This document shows, piece after piece, positions 44,311-56,454 of a stretch of DNA of 64,000 bases (its first letter is position 1; every line of letters begins with the position of its first letter). The DNA is from Bisporella sp. PMI_857 (taxonomy: Eukaryota; Ascomycota; Leotiomycetes; Helotiales; Helotiaceae). A model generated the notes under the pieces. The model saw nothing but the letters and a program-made list of their open reading frames with translations, ran no database searches and was not told where the DNA came from. The stretch spans positions 682,001 to 746,000 of the forward strand of contig JAJSPD010000012.1 of NCBI GenBank assembly GCA_021307315.1. Direction: 5' to 3'. Position numbers and translations under genes: made by a program.

Positions 44311-46530
44311 TCATTTCTCAAAAGGGCTTGTTGGTAATAATGTCGGGTTATTCTCTAGTGTTATAGCTTCGAAATGTTCCGGATCTGTACCTTTTAAGAG
44401 GAAGAGTCTCTTAACCTTAGGCGAGCCATTATAGGATGCCCAGTGCAAAAGAGTCCACTTATCATCAACATCCTCAGCGCCGTAGATTGGGCCGTATGTG
44501 CCCATTTCTTCACTGTCCTTGTGCAGCTTGCCGTCGAGCTCAACTTTTGATTCATCCGTCGCATCCCAAAAGACTTCGTGGTATCCCTCTCTATCCGCAT
44601 CCCGGCCCGTTTCGGCAAGAGCATCAACAAACATCTGGTATCTGTTGGGTCCAATATAGCGGGCAATATCAAAGGCTGTCAGCTCTTTATAAGACAATTC
44701 CGGATCTTCGGGGAGAGGTGCCGGGTGCGTCTTCTGATTCACATCCACGCCGTTCTGCAGGACCAATTTCATGACTCGGGGAGCACCAAAATATATGCAG
44801 CAATGTAAGAGATTCCATCCATCGCCATCGAGAGACTCGTAGACATCAGGTCCTGAATGGTTGACAATGGTTTGGAATGTCTCGATATTATCATGCGATG
44901 CAGCGAAGAAAAGCGCTGTCCAGCCGTACCACTCTGCTCGCAAGTCCAGCGACGCTCCGAGTCGCAAGAATGCTTCGACATCCGCTGGCGTGCCGATGGC
45001 AGATGCACGGTGAAAAGCTGTCCAGCCCCTACTGTCGCAGGCGTTGACTTCGGAGAAACCATTTGCCAGACAGAGCCGCATGAAATCTACTGATTTCTCT
45101 AACCGGTTCTCGACAACCCAAAGGTACGAGAGCACCGAATAATTGTCACTATCCACATGCTCTATATTCGCTCCACGGCCAAGAAGAATTCTGGCGATGT
45201 CGAGTTCACCTCGGAGAAAAGAAGATTGCAACGCCGTCCTGTGATGCTATCTGTCAGTAGCAATTCTCGTTGCTTGAAAGTTGGCAGGCGAAGGTCTTGA
45301 CTCACATGTTATGCTCCCCATATCCCATGTCGGGTTCGGCACCGTGTTCGAGGAGCAAGCGAACTAGCCTAGCGGACCCACTCTCGATAGCGTACTACTC
45401 AAGTTATCAATATGGCACGCTCCATTCAATACGAGACTGTCAATTGTACACTCACGTCGAGCATGGGCCATCCCGAAGCGGTAATATCGCTACCACGGGC
45501 CGATCCGCTTGCTAACAGCTGGCAGGCGCGGTCAAAATCTCCTGTCCTACACGCAACGCTCATTTGCGAATCCGTAGGTACAATATTACGGACATGAAGC
45601 ATACAATCAGGGGAGAGGCTTGGGTAAGACATATGTAATTGGACAGAGTACATCCTTCCGAGGACCGATATATGCACAGCAGCTCGATAACTCGTGCCTT
45701 TGTCTTTGGGCATGGTAACGAGATGTGCAGAGAATCCCCAACGATTGAATCCAGCTAACCGTGGCAATAGTTTGGTTGGCTTAGTTATAACTTGAGTTGA
45801 CTGCTTTGCGGTTACAGGTTTCATTTCAGATAATTGGGCTTGAATGACTGCCGGCATTGACTGTGGGCTGGGCTGACTAACTACGGCCATATTGATAACA
45901 TTATTGGCCATGATCTCGCCTCTCTCGATCTTGTCCATAGTAGATTTCTGATCGAGCAAAATTCCGTAGATCATCCGGCTGACTCGTCTGGGTTCCAGTA
46001 GCATAATTAGTAAGGCAGTTTCTCACGCCACTGCTGTGACCCCGAGGGTTGCGTAGAACATACAACTGTTCCATTGCCACAATTCCTTGCAGCGTGCTCT
46101 CGGCAGATTGGAGTCGCTCCTTTAATTGTGCAAGGACCTCCTTATCCTTCATAGCCCACCTCGCTTTGCTTCTCCACGTATGCGGCTCGGACCGCAAGGG
46201 GAAAGCCGCTTCTATATCGGAGAGGAGCTCACGAGCAGTCGACATAGCTGTCGCGAACGAAGACTCTTCCATCGCAAGGTGACTGGTCTCGCCAGTTCGG
46301 TGGGAATCATTGCGCCCTTTATATGCTTTACGAGGCTGTGAGTAGTTTGACTCTTTTCTTGAATCTAGTCCCCTAATTTCCTCCTTCAAGAGCAGTGCAT
46401 GGTTCCGAGCGACATTCAGATCCTCGTCTGCAAGTTTGAAATCCTGCTTAAAATGAGATATTGTGCTACTCAGCTTTGAGATAGTATCTAAGATGCCCAC
46501 CACGCCTGCTGTGACCGAAAGAGGATCCAT
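44311..46530 (-). CDS. Helo-like/STAND N-terminal domain with ankyrin repeats
   Basis: Exons on the minus strand are 46530-46064, 45987-45456, 45394-45306 and 45238-44311. The introns are 76 nt (GTATGT, TTACTAAT, CCCAG; phase 2), 61 nt (phase 0) and 67 nt (phase 2), giving 671 residues with no break. The first 55 residues (MDPLSVTAGVVGILDTISKL and on) are the amphipathic N-terminal domain common to fungal STAND/NLR and HET-type proteins. A linker of about 250 residues follows. Ankyrin repeats fill the C-terminal half (ARLVRLLLEHGAEPD, LDIARILLGRGANIEH, GWTALFFAASHDNIE, GWNLLHCCIYFGAP, WTLLHWASYNGSPKVKRL). There is no NB-ARC or NACHT. Such proteins are inferred, not shown, to act in recognition or cell-death signalling. 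Confidence 0.83.
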
Positions 46531-46868
46531 AACGGAAAGGAAAGGCAGACTGGAAACCAGATAGCCTTACGTAGTAGCTGGGTGGTAGCGGTTCAAATAG
46601 ATGTGCACCCCGGCCTCAAATCTGCAGCACTCACTTAGCGAATTGACCGCATAACTATTTTTAACTACGATAGGCTGTGGTTTAAGCGCCAATGGAAAAG
46701 ACAGCGCTCAGGCCTCAGCGGCAGCCCAAGCCTTTCTTTCTAGCCACCTATCTGTAATGGGCTACGCTTTAAGATGTAAAGTCCATCAAATTTATATTCT
46801 CTCTTCTACGGCCCGCAGTACCTTTAGACTCTACAAAATCTCTTACTGAAAATACCCCGCAGAAAGTT
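46531..46868. other. Short intergenic spacer
   Basis: Upstream flank of the ankyrin gene and downstream flank of the amine oxidase; no coding signal. Confidence 0.45.
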
Positions 46869-48437
46869 TTATATATCTATCGTAAGTTTGTAACGGTGTG
46901 CTATTCTTTTTACCACCTCTTCTCCACCCCAATACGCACCAGTAACAGTACCGAGTCCACCAGGCGGCGATGTATGTTCGCCAGCAAACCAAATACCACG
47001 ATCTTCGCCCATACCCTCCCTAAGCGCCTCAAAGTGCCCCGCGCAATCTCCAGCGCCAACAGGCTGGTTAGTAAACGATCCGTAGCCCGCGAACTTGTCG
47101 TTCTGCCAGTCCGACGACAGAAAACCGGACGGCTTACAATTAGGAGAGGCGCTCTCGTAATTAGGGAGCTGGGAGTAATATGGCCGAAAGTTGTCGTCGA
47201 GGATGCGGTAGTACTCCATAGAATCTTGTTGCATTTCTCGTACCAGGCCGGTAATGTGCCTTCCCCATTGGCCATAGACAAAAAACATAATGACAGGCTG
47301 TGAGAACGGCGCTGGCAAGGCCGAGAAAGAGATGATTTCTTGCCGCCATTTCGCAGGATTGGTATCGGGTGCATACTCAGGACGAAGAAAAAGAGACTCA
47401 GTAGGGAAGGATGGACTGACCATCTCTTCGGGCTCATCTCCATGATAGCTGTTCGTTTCTGAGACACGGACATTCCAGAATGCCCTCGGAAACTTGATGA
47501 AAATCTTGTCCAGGTTCCCGTATCCAAGGCTGCGGATCGCGTTAGATATCTTCGGTGCTAAAGGCGGCGAGAAGACATGCTCGTTTCGTTTCAGCCAACC
47601 CAGCGGCGCTGTAACGATTACATTCTCGAAAGAGCCTCGAAATCCATCCGCAGCATCAATTTCAACGATGCCCATTGGACTATGCGTTATCCGTGTAACC
47701 TCACAACCGAGCCGGAGAACAGCCTTGTTCACCACAGGCAACAAGATGCTAGTCAAAATATCTTTGAAAGTCGAAGCCAAGAGTAAATTGTCTAGGGAAA
47801 GGTCAGTTGATTGAAGTTCATCGCGAAGAGCCAAACCATTAAACGAACCCCCTTCTAAACCAGCGTCTAGCCACAGGTTCTTGAGACTTTGATTTTCGCA
47901 CTCGTTTCCCATAAAAGCTCCCCACATCTCCACAATTTTTAACATCAAGGCCTCATACGCTTCCGGCTGTGCAACCTGCGAGCGTCTTCTCCCAACCTCT
48001 TGACGGAAGAAATCCATCATTTTTTCGGAGTCAGAAATCGACGCGAACTCGATCTTGCTCTTTTCCATCGCCATCTGCAGGATCTCCCACACTTCCACAT
48101 AGTAATGCCGTGCCAAGTCAGGGCTGAGCCAGTCCCCATTTGAGACACAGATCGAGTCAACGGCGCCACAGGCGACGGTCGTTGATCTCGCCTTCTCTGC
48201 AAGAGCCACAAGCGGATTACCGTGTGTTCCATGGATCCAACTCGCGCCAACATCCATTAGCACATCGAATTGAGAACTCTGATGGATGCGGCCCCCAATG
48301 CGGTCTCGTGCTTCCAGTACTGTGACCTCGAAGCCTGCGACAGCGAGCAGCCCAGCAGCCCGAAGCCCACTCACACCCGCTCCTACAACGCAGACCCCTC
48401 TCGAGCGCTTCTGAAGACTAGATGGCATCCCAAGCAT
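46869..48437 (-). CDS. FAD-dependent amine (polyamine-type) oxidase
   Basis: Single exon of 522 residues; the Met at 48428 is an equally possible start. The N-terminal dinucleotide-binding fold reads VCVVGAGVSGLRAAGLL and VLEARDRIGGRI (residues 15-51). DVGASWIHGTHGNPL follows, a motif of the polyamine oxidase/LSD1-like flavin amine oxidase family. The C-terminal FAD motif is GIWFAGEHTSPPGGLGTVTG near residues 480-500. There is no signal peptide. Family knowledge: such enzymes oxidise secondary amines such as acetylated polyamines, releasing hydrogen peroxide. The exact substrate cannot be read from the sequence. Confidence 0.87.
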   Translation of the reverse strand: MLGMPSSLQKRSRGVCVVGAGVSGLRAAGLLAVAGFEVTVLEARDRIGGRIHQSSQFDVLMDVGASWIHGTHGNPLVALAEKARSTTVACGAVDSICVSNGDWLSPDLARHYYVEVWEILQMAMEKSKIEFASISDSEKMMDFFRQEVGRRRSQVAQPEAYEALMLKIVEMWGAFMGNECENQSLKNLWLDAGLEGGSFNGLALRDELQSTDLSLDNLLLASTFKDILTSILLPVVNKAVLRLGCEVTRITHSPMGIVEIDAADGFRGSFENVIVTAPLGWLKRNEHVFSPPLAPKISNAIRSLGYGNLDKIFIKFPRAFWNVRVSETNSYHGDEPEEMVSPSFPTESLFLRPEYAPDTNPAKWRQEIISFSALPAPFSQPVIMFFVYGQWGRHITGLVREMQQDSMEYYRILDDNFRPYYSQLPNYESASPNCKPSGFLSSDWQNDKFAGYGSFTNQPVGAGDCAGHFEALREGMGEDRGIWFAGEHTSPPGGLGTVTGAYWGGEEVVKRIAHRYKLTIDI

Positions 48438-49154
48438 TTCCTTGAATTGAACAAACTGCTAAAGATTTGATGAGGCGTCTTGGTGTAGCCTTTAATAATT
48501 AATCATGCGCGAAATAGATATATTCGGCTCTTTGCAAGGCTAACTCTAAACCTTTTCCCCTCAGCTGCCACCAAATAGTTAAGTGGTATGCTTGCAGTGT
48601 AGAAGCACTGAACCCGAACTGTCTTCAACGGCAATTAAATTCCAAAGAAAACAAGCGGTAAAATCTAACTTCTAGAAGAGAAACTGTACTGTTAGGTCCA
48701 GAGCGTGTATGTGGGTGTCCCTCGGCTGGGCGATTCCCTTGTTAGTATCAAGTTGACCCCCGAGTAAAGTGAACTCAACCGCCACTCTGTTAGCTCGTTT
48801 TGCAGCTTGAACTTCCCCTATGAAATTTGTGAGTGTTCGCTTTAGTGCGCCCAACGAGAGAAGCGAGTTAGAAAAAAGAGACCGACCCAAAAAAAACCAA
48901 ACAAAATCAAATCTGTCACGTGAGAGACCGGGCTCACATCATACTTTGGAGGCAACTGGTTAGGCTTCCAATTGGGCACCCTACCCCGGGGCAGATTTTT
49001 TCGCTAGATGCAGCATATCTAGTTCGTTCTTCAAGTATTAAATCACAAGCGATCAGTAGATTATTTCGTTTGACAATACGCACAGAAGCACGCTTCAGCT
49101 CAGTTCTCTTTCCCCACTGATCGTAAGGAAGTGAACCGCACCGCTCAGTCAGTC
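48438..49154. other. Divergent promoter region
   Basis: About 0.7 kb between the divergent amine oxidase and acetyltransferase genes. It includes a CACGTGA word at about 48917. No coding signal. Confidence 0.45.
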
Positions 49155-49694
49155 ATGGCTTCATCTTCCATCTCCCACGAAGGAGTAAACGACCCCACCA
49201 TGGCCACATGGCGCCAAATGTCCATCAATGATATCGACGGCCTCCTACGTGTCGCCGACAAAGTCCATCCCGATCTTCCAGAAAGTGACTACGTGTTCAC
49301 AGAACGCGTGAAGCTCTTTCCGGAGGGTTGCATGGTCCTCGTTGAGAGTGGTGATGTTTGCGGCTACGCCATCTCGCATCCTATCCGCCATCACCGACCG
49401 CCTGCCCTAGATAGCCTGCTTGGACACATAGCGCTCGATGCAGACCAGTATTATATTCACGACGTCGCTGTTTTACCCAGCTTCCGTGGGCGCAGCTTCG
49501 CAAGGGAGTGTGTTGACAAGCTCCTCACTGTCGCTAAGCGCTTTCCAACTACGTGTCTCGTCTCTGTTTATGGCACTGCACCGTTCTGGGCCCGCTTCGG
49601 CTTCATGCCTGTGTTAATTGACGGGGTTTTGGAGGAGAAGCTTCGAGGCTATGGAGAGGATGCTGTATACCTCGAGCGTAATAACGGACCGTGA
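49155..49694 (+). CDS. GNAT-family N-acetyltransferase
   Basis: Intronless, 179 residues, starting MASSSISHEG at 49155 (an upstream GTG at 49131 is unlikely). The core GNAT pattern is visible: WRQMSINDIDGLLRVAD, then MVLVESGDVCGYAI, then YIHDVAVLPSFRGRSFARE, where RGRSFA is the acetyl-CoA pyrophosphate loop, and a final VSVYGTAPFWARFGFMPV strand. The substrate is unknown. It sits divergent to an amine oxidase; an acetyltransferase next to a polyamine-type oxidase could point to polyamine turnover, but this is speculation from the neighbourhood. Confidence 0.82.
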   Translation: MASSSISHEGVNDPTMATWRQMSINDIDGLLRVADKVHPDLPESDYVFTERVKLFPEGCMVLVESGDVCGYAISHPIRHHRPPALDSLLGHIALDADQYYIHDVAVLPSFRGRSFARECVDKLLTVAKRFPTTCLVSVYGTAPFWARFGFMPVLIDGVLEEKLRGYGEDAVYLERNNGP

Positions 49695-52600
49695 TATTTA
49701 GTTTCTAACTACGGAGTTTGCTGCTCTCGCCCGTTGAGAATCTAAGTGCTCGGAATTTCTAAGAGACAATTTTCTTGCTCTGTTGTTATAGCCAGGACAC
49801 GAAGAAGAGTAAAGGAAGTGAGGTGGAGGGGGGGCAGGGATTCATTTGTACATTAGGCGCCTTACAATGTATTATTGAGGGTTTTAGGGGGTTGTATTGT
49901 ATTAGGTAAGGGAATGAAAAATCTAAATTGTACCTAAGAGAGCAGCATTTGAGGCGTCCCATTGTCAAGGAAGAAGAATCAGAGTCATCCCCTTGTAGAC
50001 AGTTTATGTACTCATCTGCCCAATCTGCTTCCCTCTACTCACCAATATCTCTCCATTCTTTTGCTTCTTCACGAGCCTGAGTTTCCATACATTGCTGTTC
50101 TTTCTGTCGCAGATATTTGGAAAACCTTTTGATCCACTTGTAGGTACTGCCATCTCCAAGTGCCCGTTTGAAAGACACAGTCTCTTCGCTATTTAAAACG
50201 AGTAGGTTATATGATACCATCCTTCCCCAAAATAGAGGTTGAAGAGAGGGCTAGGTGGGTATGACCAAGTAGTAGCTAGTCAGAACATCGGTTTCTTAGT
50301 ACAATAGGTCATACTTTAATGCTGGCTCTGGCAAAAAAACTGAAAGTTATTGGCTCTTTATTGTTGACTTCATTTCAAAGCACTAATATAAAGCTATTTC
50401 GATTCTATTGAGGCTGTACTGACTGACTATTAATAGTATAATAGACATTCAAGCAATACTAAATAGTACAGATAGTGCTCCTTTCTTTTTTCTCGAGTTT
50501 TGTCACGAACACGGTCCTATAAGCCTGGAAAGGCGGGTTGTAGGCGCTTCAATACGAAAATACTAAACTAAGGAGAAGAGGTGGAACTCTGGAAAAGCTC
50601 TCAACTAAGTCTGGCTCTCAGGCCAGGCGTTACTAGTCCCAATTAGGGAACGTACGCGAGCTGGGCATGTGCTAACTGAGACAAGTTTCTTTACTTGCGC
50701 GAAGCCTTTATACGCCTTGTTAGTCAACTAAAGCTCTTGAAACTACTCGAACTGATCGAATTCGAATTAGAGCGTATTTGAATTAGGTTAAACCTGTCAC
50801 TAAGCCAAATACTTACGCTCAGAAAGCTATAGTAAAATTCAATTATGAGAAAACTAAACTGAGGAAAGAAGGTAAAGCTCGAAAGGATCTTTCTCAAAAG
50901 TAGATATAGATCATACAATACAAGCAACTACAACCCGTATTCTATCGACGTGATACCTATATCAATCTCATATTTCTGACAGACATAGTAATCAAGATGA
51001 TCATGTGTAGATCATATGACAATTGTGGTATTACTTATCTAAACTTTTGTTAAACTTCTAGTAGTAATGTTTTAAACTTCAAAACTATAACAGCACGAAA
51101 ATTGCTGCTGTATACGTAAGGTGCTGGAGTAGTGTGGCGCGAATCAGCTCCTATTGATACAAAGACTAATCTCTACCCTTTCTATTACGCCTCGATCCTC
51201 CTACCTATACTCTCTGTACCCCCGGCGACCCTTACGTGCCGAAAGCTAGAGCCTCTACCGAACCCCTTATTACCCCTTAACACGTGACATCTCGGCGCCT
51301 AACATTATATAGACTCGAGTTTGTCATCTAATAACAAAAACAGTGTTCTTGCTTAGGCCGCGTTTACGAACGGCTTTGGGCTTTTGCTGTAATTAACAAT
51401 ACTTAAAGCTATTATAAATAAAGCTGACACAAGCATAAGAATTGAAACAGCTATAAATTTTCTGGTCATATAACAAACGTAACCGCGACCAAAATGAAAA
51501 GTGAAAGTTTAAGTGCAACATAAGTTGTAATAGCACCCTGCAGCAGTTTAATTAGCGCGTTGCGACTATACATCGGTATATGTAAAACGAAAATCATACT
51601 AATTTAATAAGCTAGAAAACCGGAGCATCAACTATAGTGGGCTTTCATGCCTGGGAAAGCGTTAGCTATAATGGCGTTATGATATACAAAATAGGCGGTA
51701 TAATAAACAAATAAAAACAGCTGCTCAAACTGTATGCTAAAGTCAAATTCCTCTGGGTTCAGCTGGAGCAGGTTCTCCTCTCTAGTGGAGAAGAGCATCT
51801 TAGATTCCTAGACTCGTTGAGAGGTTTCAATTCAAGATGATTTCGCTGCCGTAGCAAGGCGTGTGCCACTTGTCATTCGATAGCGCGACAGTGTTCTTGA
51901 CACTGCATTGGTGCTGGGGGATCAAGCTTCAAATGGGAGCGAGCGCGGAAAGAGATGGATGATCAAGATCAAGTGATTCGGTCACCAAGAAGATAAGCTG
52001 AGGCAAAAACAAGACGCCATTGCAAAAAGAGATTGCGTATGCGGAAAGCTTCCGTCAGCTCATTCCTATTTTAAGTGGGGATGCGCTTTGTTAGATGCCT
52101 AAGTACTTGTTTGATGCAACTGACTTAAATCCTGAACTTCGATTGAGTCACACGCAGTCAGCCAATTCTCATCGCTTGGAGAGGAATGTCCAGATCTTTG
52201 TAACCCTGAAGCCGGGCCACTTTCAGGTTGGGACGTCTCATTGATAGGCACAAAAACGAGACTATGTCCGCCAATAAGACGTCTTGCTTTCTTAGCATAG
52301 CCTACATGCTCGGCCGTACGCTCCTATCAGACACTTTGCTAAATCGATTGATCCTTTCATGTCATTAGTTGAAGCGTAATGATATTTCCGAGCATTCGTT
52401 CATTTTGTAGGGAGGGTTTTGCTGCTTGGTCAGCTAAACTAGGAGTTAATTGTGAGAGCTATATCTATAGAACAATTCCATAAGACAAAAGAAGTTATAT
52501 TCTAAGAATGAATTTTATCACTTCACAAGGGAGTATAAATTGACCATGAATTGAAAGCTATAAGCTATTTCTTTTAGTAGAGTTCTCATTATAGTACATA

Positions 52601-54041
52601 ATTTGCTACCGTCAGACATATTTAGTCAGCCAGTAATAGACACTAAGGTCAAACTCATGCAGCTAAGCTCATGTACGGAAGGTTTTCAGAAGATAGACGA
52701 AGCAGGGCGAGATTATGGACCTACGAAGAGTACCAGGTCCATCAATGAGATAAGGATCCAAACACAAGAGAGAACTTTGAGGGAACTTGCTTCGAAACTG
52801 ATCTAATGCCTCGTGGGTATCAAGAGAGTATATGGATACAGCAGAAACTGGTCAATAAAATCCCTGGCAAAATACCAAGACTCCTTCTACACTTTGCGTG
52901 AATCCCTAATTACCACCACCATCATACCAAAGATAAGATATCTTTCATATTTTCCTAGACTTTCTCTATCAAAATCAACTTTGCAAAGAAATTTTAAAGT
53001 TCGTGGTTACGCTAAGGCTACAAGAGATAGTTGGATCTCACGTGGGTTAACTGCTTGAAAGGCGCTAAAGCTAACAAAGCTTGATAAGCATAATAACGGC
53101 GCTCTTTTCGCTGAAGAGATCGAATTGCACGTTGTCAGTGAGTATAAGTTATATAGACTTGGGGTATAACATTATGAACAACCCTACTCAATAATATTCA
53201 TAATCTAGACTTTGTCTATAAGAACGGCGAGAAATACGTTGAAACTTTTCAGAGAGGAGCCATTTGATACTCAGTATGAGGGAAATTACACATATTTCTA
53301 GAAGAACCGTTTGACCTCAATAATGTAAAAGTTATTTTACAAGACAAATTCTCTCCGGCTGAGATATAGATGGCCAAATTTTGAAATAGTTATAACTTTT
53401 TCACTTTATTGGATGCCCGCCAAAGTTTAATCAATGGTGAGACAATATAATAGACTTAATTTTTGCGAATTAATTTAACTTGTTCAAAAAGGTTCACGAT
53501 TAAGAATCAATTGCGGTAGAAGGATTAAGTGTTGTGCTAAAGATCGGACTTTTATTTCCTAACCACAGAAACATTGTTCCTTCAACTCACAGACCATTAA
53601 CGCCGAATTAGAGAGCAAGTGCTGAGAAAAGCTTCACAATCTGCAAATACTCCATGCGGCGTGAGAGTTGTTTTGTTCCTGCCTGGCTCGGTAGAACTGC
53701 TTTACTCTGTTTGGCGAACTAGATTGGTTGAGGGCTTGGCCACATTCAATGAGCTAACAGATACCTGCATAAGGAGCCTACACGCCTATTTCCGTACGTA
53801 CAAACAGAAGATTTCTACGCCGCGCAAAGTACGGAGCGTGCAGGCATGTGCGGGACCTACCATACGATAATGACGTGAGTGTGGTTCCCGCACGGACATC
53901 ACCTGAATTTATTAATATGAAGGAATATGCTTGAAGTGATACTTCATCCAGGTCTATTAGAGAACGACGTTTCGGATTGTGCAAGCCTACTCTCTCACTC
54001 TTGTGGAGCATGCGAAACTGTTGGTCTCAGCTTAGTCAAAA
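49695..54041. other. AT-rich gene-free region, 4.3 kb
   Basis: No recognisable protein on either strand; only short frames with poor codon structure, long A/T-rich tracts (for example 51400-51720, 52440-52620, 53150-53530) and occasional TAATAA-type words. Two related 50-bp blocks (about 50558 and 50847) hint at a decayed element. Probably old, mutated transposon sequence. Confidence 0.5.
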
Positions 54042-55663
54042 ATGAGGCCCATAAGGGGGAACTTTTGGGCATCGTCCTATACTTTACTCTCCTTAATCAG
54101 TGTCGGAACGGCACACTTTTGCACTTCTCCCTCTCTAAACTCCGTCACCCTAGAAGAGTTGGTCCATGGTCTTGATGCCGGGTGCTTCACGAGCGTTGAC
54201 TTTGTGACATCCTATCTTGCCCGCATTCAAGCAGTTGACAAAGAATTCAGTGCGGTTCTAGAGACCAACTCTAAAGCCCTGTCAATCGCAAAAGCTCTGG
54301 ACAAAGAGAGGAAATCGAATCACATCCGAGGTCCACTTCACGGAATCCCAATCCTTGTCAAAGATAATATTGCTACATCTGACCTTTTGAATACTACTGC
54401 TGGGTCGTATGCTCTGCCCGGTGCTAAATTTCCCAATGACAGCACAGTTGTCTCCAAACTCAGAGCCGCTGGGGCAATCATACTAGGCAAAGCCAATCTT
54501 AGCGAATGGGCCCAATTACGCTCTTTTAATTCGACCGCAGGTTGGAGCGCGGTTGGTAACCAGACTTATGGCGCCCATTACCCGTTTCAAGACCCTTACG
54601 GCTCATCCAGCGGATCAGCCGTTGCCACAGCTCTGGGATTAGGCTTTGCCAGTCTAGGAACGGACACACATGGAAGCATCATAATGCCTGCCAGTCGAGC
54701 GAACTGTGTTGGTATCCGGCCAACTGTTGGTTTGACCTCAAGGTATGGAACCGTACCAATTTCCCGGAGACAGGATAGTGTTGGTCCAATCGCGAGGACA
54801 GTACGGGACGCAGCTGTTATTTTGGGAGCCATTGCTGGTGTGGATGAAAAAGACAACTACACGAGTGTAATTCCAAACAGTGCAAAAGAACTAAACTATC
54901 TTTCTGCGTTGGATAGACACATTGACCTAAACGGACTGCGAATTGGCGTACCGCGAAATGGCATAACATCTTCCGTTATCGCGAACCCTATGAATGACAC
55001 AATCATCCTAAATGAGTTCGAGAAGGCGCTTGGTGTTCTCAAATCGTTAGGCCAGAAATTGTTGATGCATCTAACTTCTCAGCCGAACTAATAGAGGCAT
55101 ACACGGCCTTAGAAAACGAGACAGTAACTACAATGGCTGACTTTGTCTCGGGCATAGCAGAGTACTTCTCACAGCTCGTCTATAATCCCAACAGCATACA
55201 GTATTTGGCCGATCTGCGCGCATTTACTCAAAACCATCCCTTAGAAGAGTATCCAGCCCGTGACACCGCCGTCTGGGATGTCGCCTTGGCCCTGGGCTTC
55301 AACGCGAGCGATATCAGAGCATACGCGGCCTGGCAGAATAGCCTGCGCCTGGACAAGGAAGGTGGGGTCACACATTTGATCAGCTTCTTTGATCTAGACG
55401 CACTCGTGATACCTACTGAATACGCTCCTACCTATGTGGCCGCGCCTGGACTACCGGCAATTACAGTGCCCTTAGGCTCTTATCCACCCGATACACCTGT
55501 AATTAAAGGGCAGCGTGAGCTTATATCAGTGGCACCTAATATTCCTTTTAGACTTACGTTTCTCGGGGCGAAATAGTCTGAGGAGAAACTGATTAAGCTG
55601 GCATATGCATTTGAACAAGAAACAAAGTACAGTGATGCAATTCAACCATACATATTGCCTTAA
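54042..55663 (+). pseudogene. Secreted amidase (amidase-signature family), broken
   Basis: The frame from 54042 opens with a hydrophobic signal-like segment (SSYTLLSLISVGTA) and the amidase core. GPLHGIPILVKDNI carries the catalytic Lys, DPYGSSSGSAVATALGLGF the signature Ser cluster, and GTDTHGSIIMPA the cis-Ser region (usually GTDTGGS). At about 55058 one base is lost: the frame changes from LKSLG to EIVDASNFSAELIEAY and continues to FRLTFLGAK, followed by an in-frame TAG at 55574-55576, and SEEKLI...YILP before TAA at 55661-55663. Total length of about 540 codons fits the family. Two lesions in an otherwise well-kept reading frame suggest recent loss. Confidence 0.82.
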
Positions 55664-56454
55664 ACAGAATCGTAGTAGTTCTGATAAAAGAAAAATGAAA
55701 GACAATGAATAGAATGGGAGTATGCTCCCATCGAAATCGCACTGCTAATATTACTTTGTCGTGGGTTCAGTGACGCCGCCTTGTATCAAGCATCTTATAT
55801 ACCATCCATGGCAACATAAATGTTCCAGATATTAACAGTACATATATTTGATTGGGTTTATTCCGCTTGTTTCACTTTAATTTCGAGTTCCTCATTTCCT
55901 AGCGTTTACCGGATCACAATCAGGACCTCCGTAAGTAAATGATTCGCCGGAATGGACGAGCTCATTGAAGCCACAATTGGTCTGGGTTTTCTCTTTCATG
56001 AACTAATTGGGACCGTTATACTTGCCTCTAAGCCTCTTTGTTCTACAAAGACATTGTTCATCTAAGAATGAATCAATCAGGTAGCTTTCTTTGTTGAAGA
56101 CGAGACTAGTTCTATCTCCCAAAGCTGATATGATTCTCGCCATATTTTTCCTCTAGCCCATCCTGAAATTGCTGTTCCCGAGAATCACGTCGTACAAGAA
56201 TAAACCTTGAACGAACATGATCCATGATCATAATTTCTAGAGATGCTAACTTATTCGGCTTAACTCTGAACAGTCTTAGACTTACCTATAAGGTAGACGT
56301 ATAGGCTTTCGATCTTGATGTTTTCAGCTACATCCAACATCAATATCCCACAGAACACTCACGCCATCGACCAAGCACAAGCTAGATCAGCTATACTCCC
56401 ATCATTGGACGAAACACACAAGCAACAGAAGCTTCTACAAAAGCCATCACCAAA
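55664..56454. other. Intergenic
   Basis: No coding signal; the last 100 bp are the leader of the cysteine-rich gene. Confidence 0.45.

Noticed and set aside
46896..47303. Plus-strand frame of 135 residues
   Set aside because: Shadow of the minus-strand amine oxidase, which is conserved over its full length.
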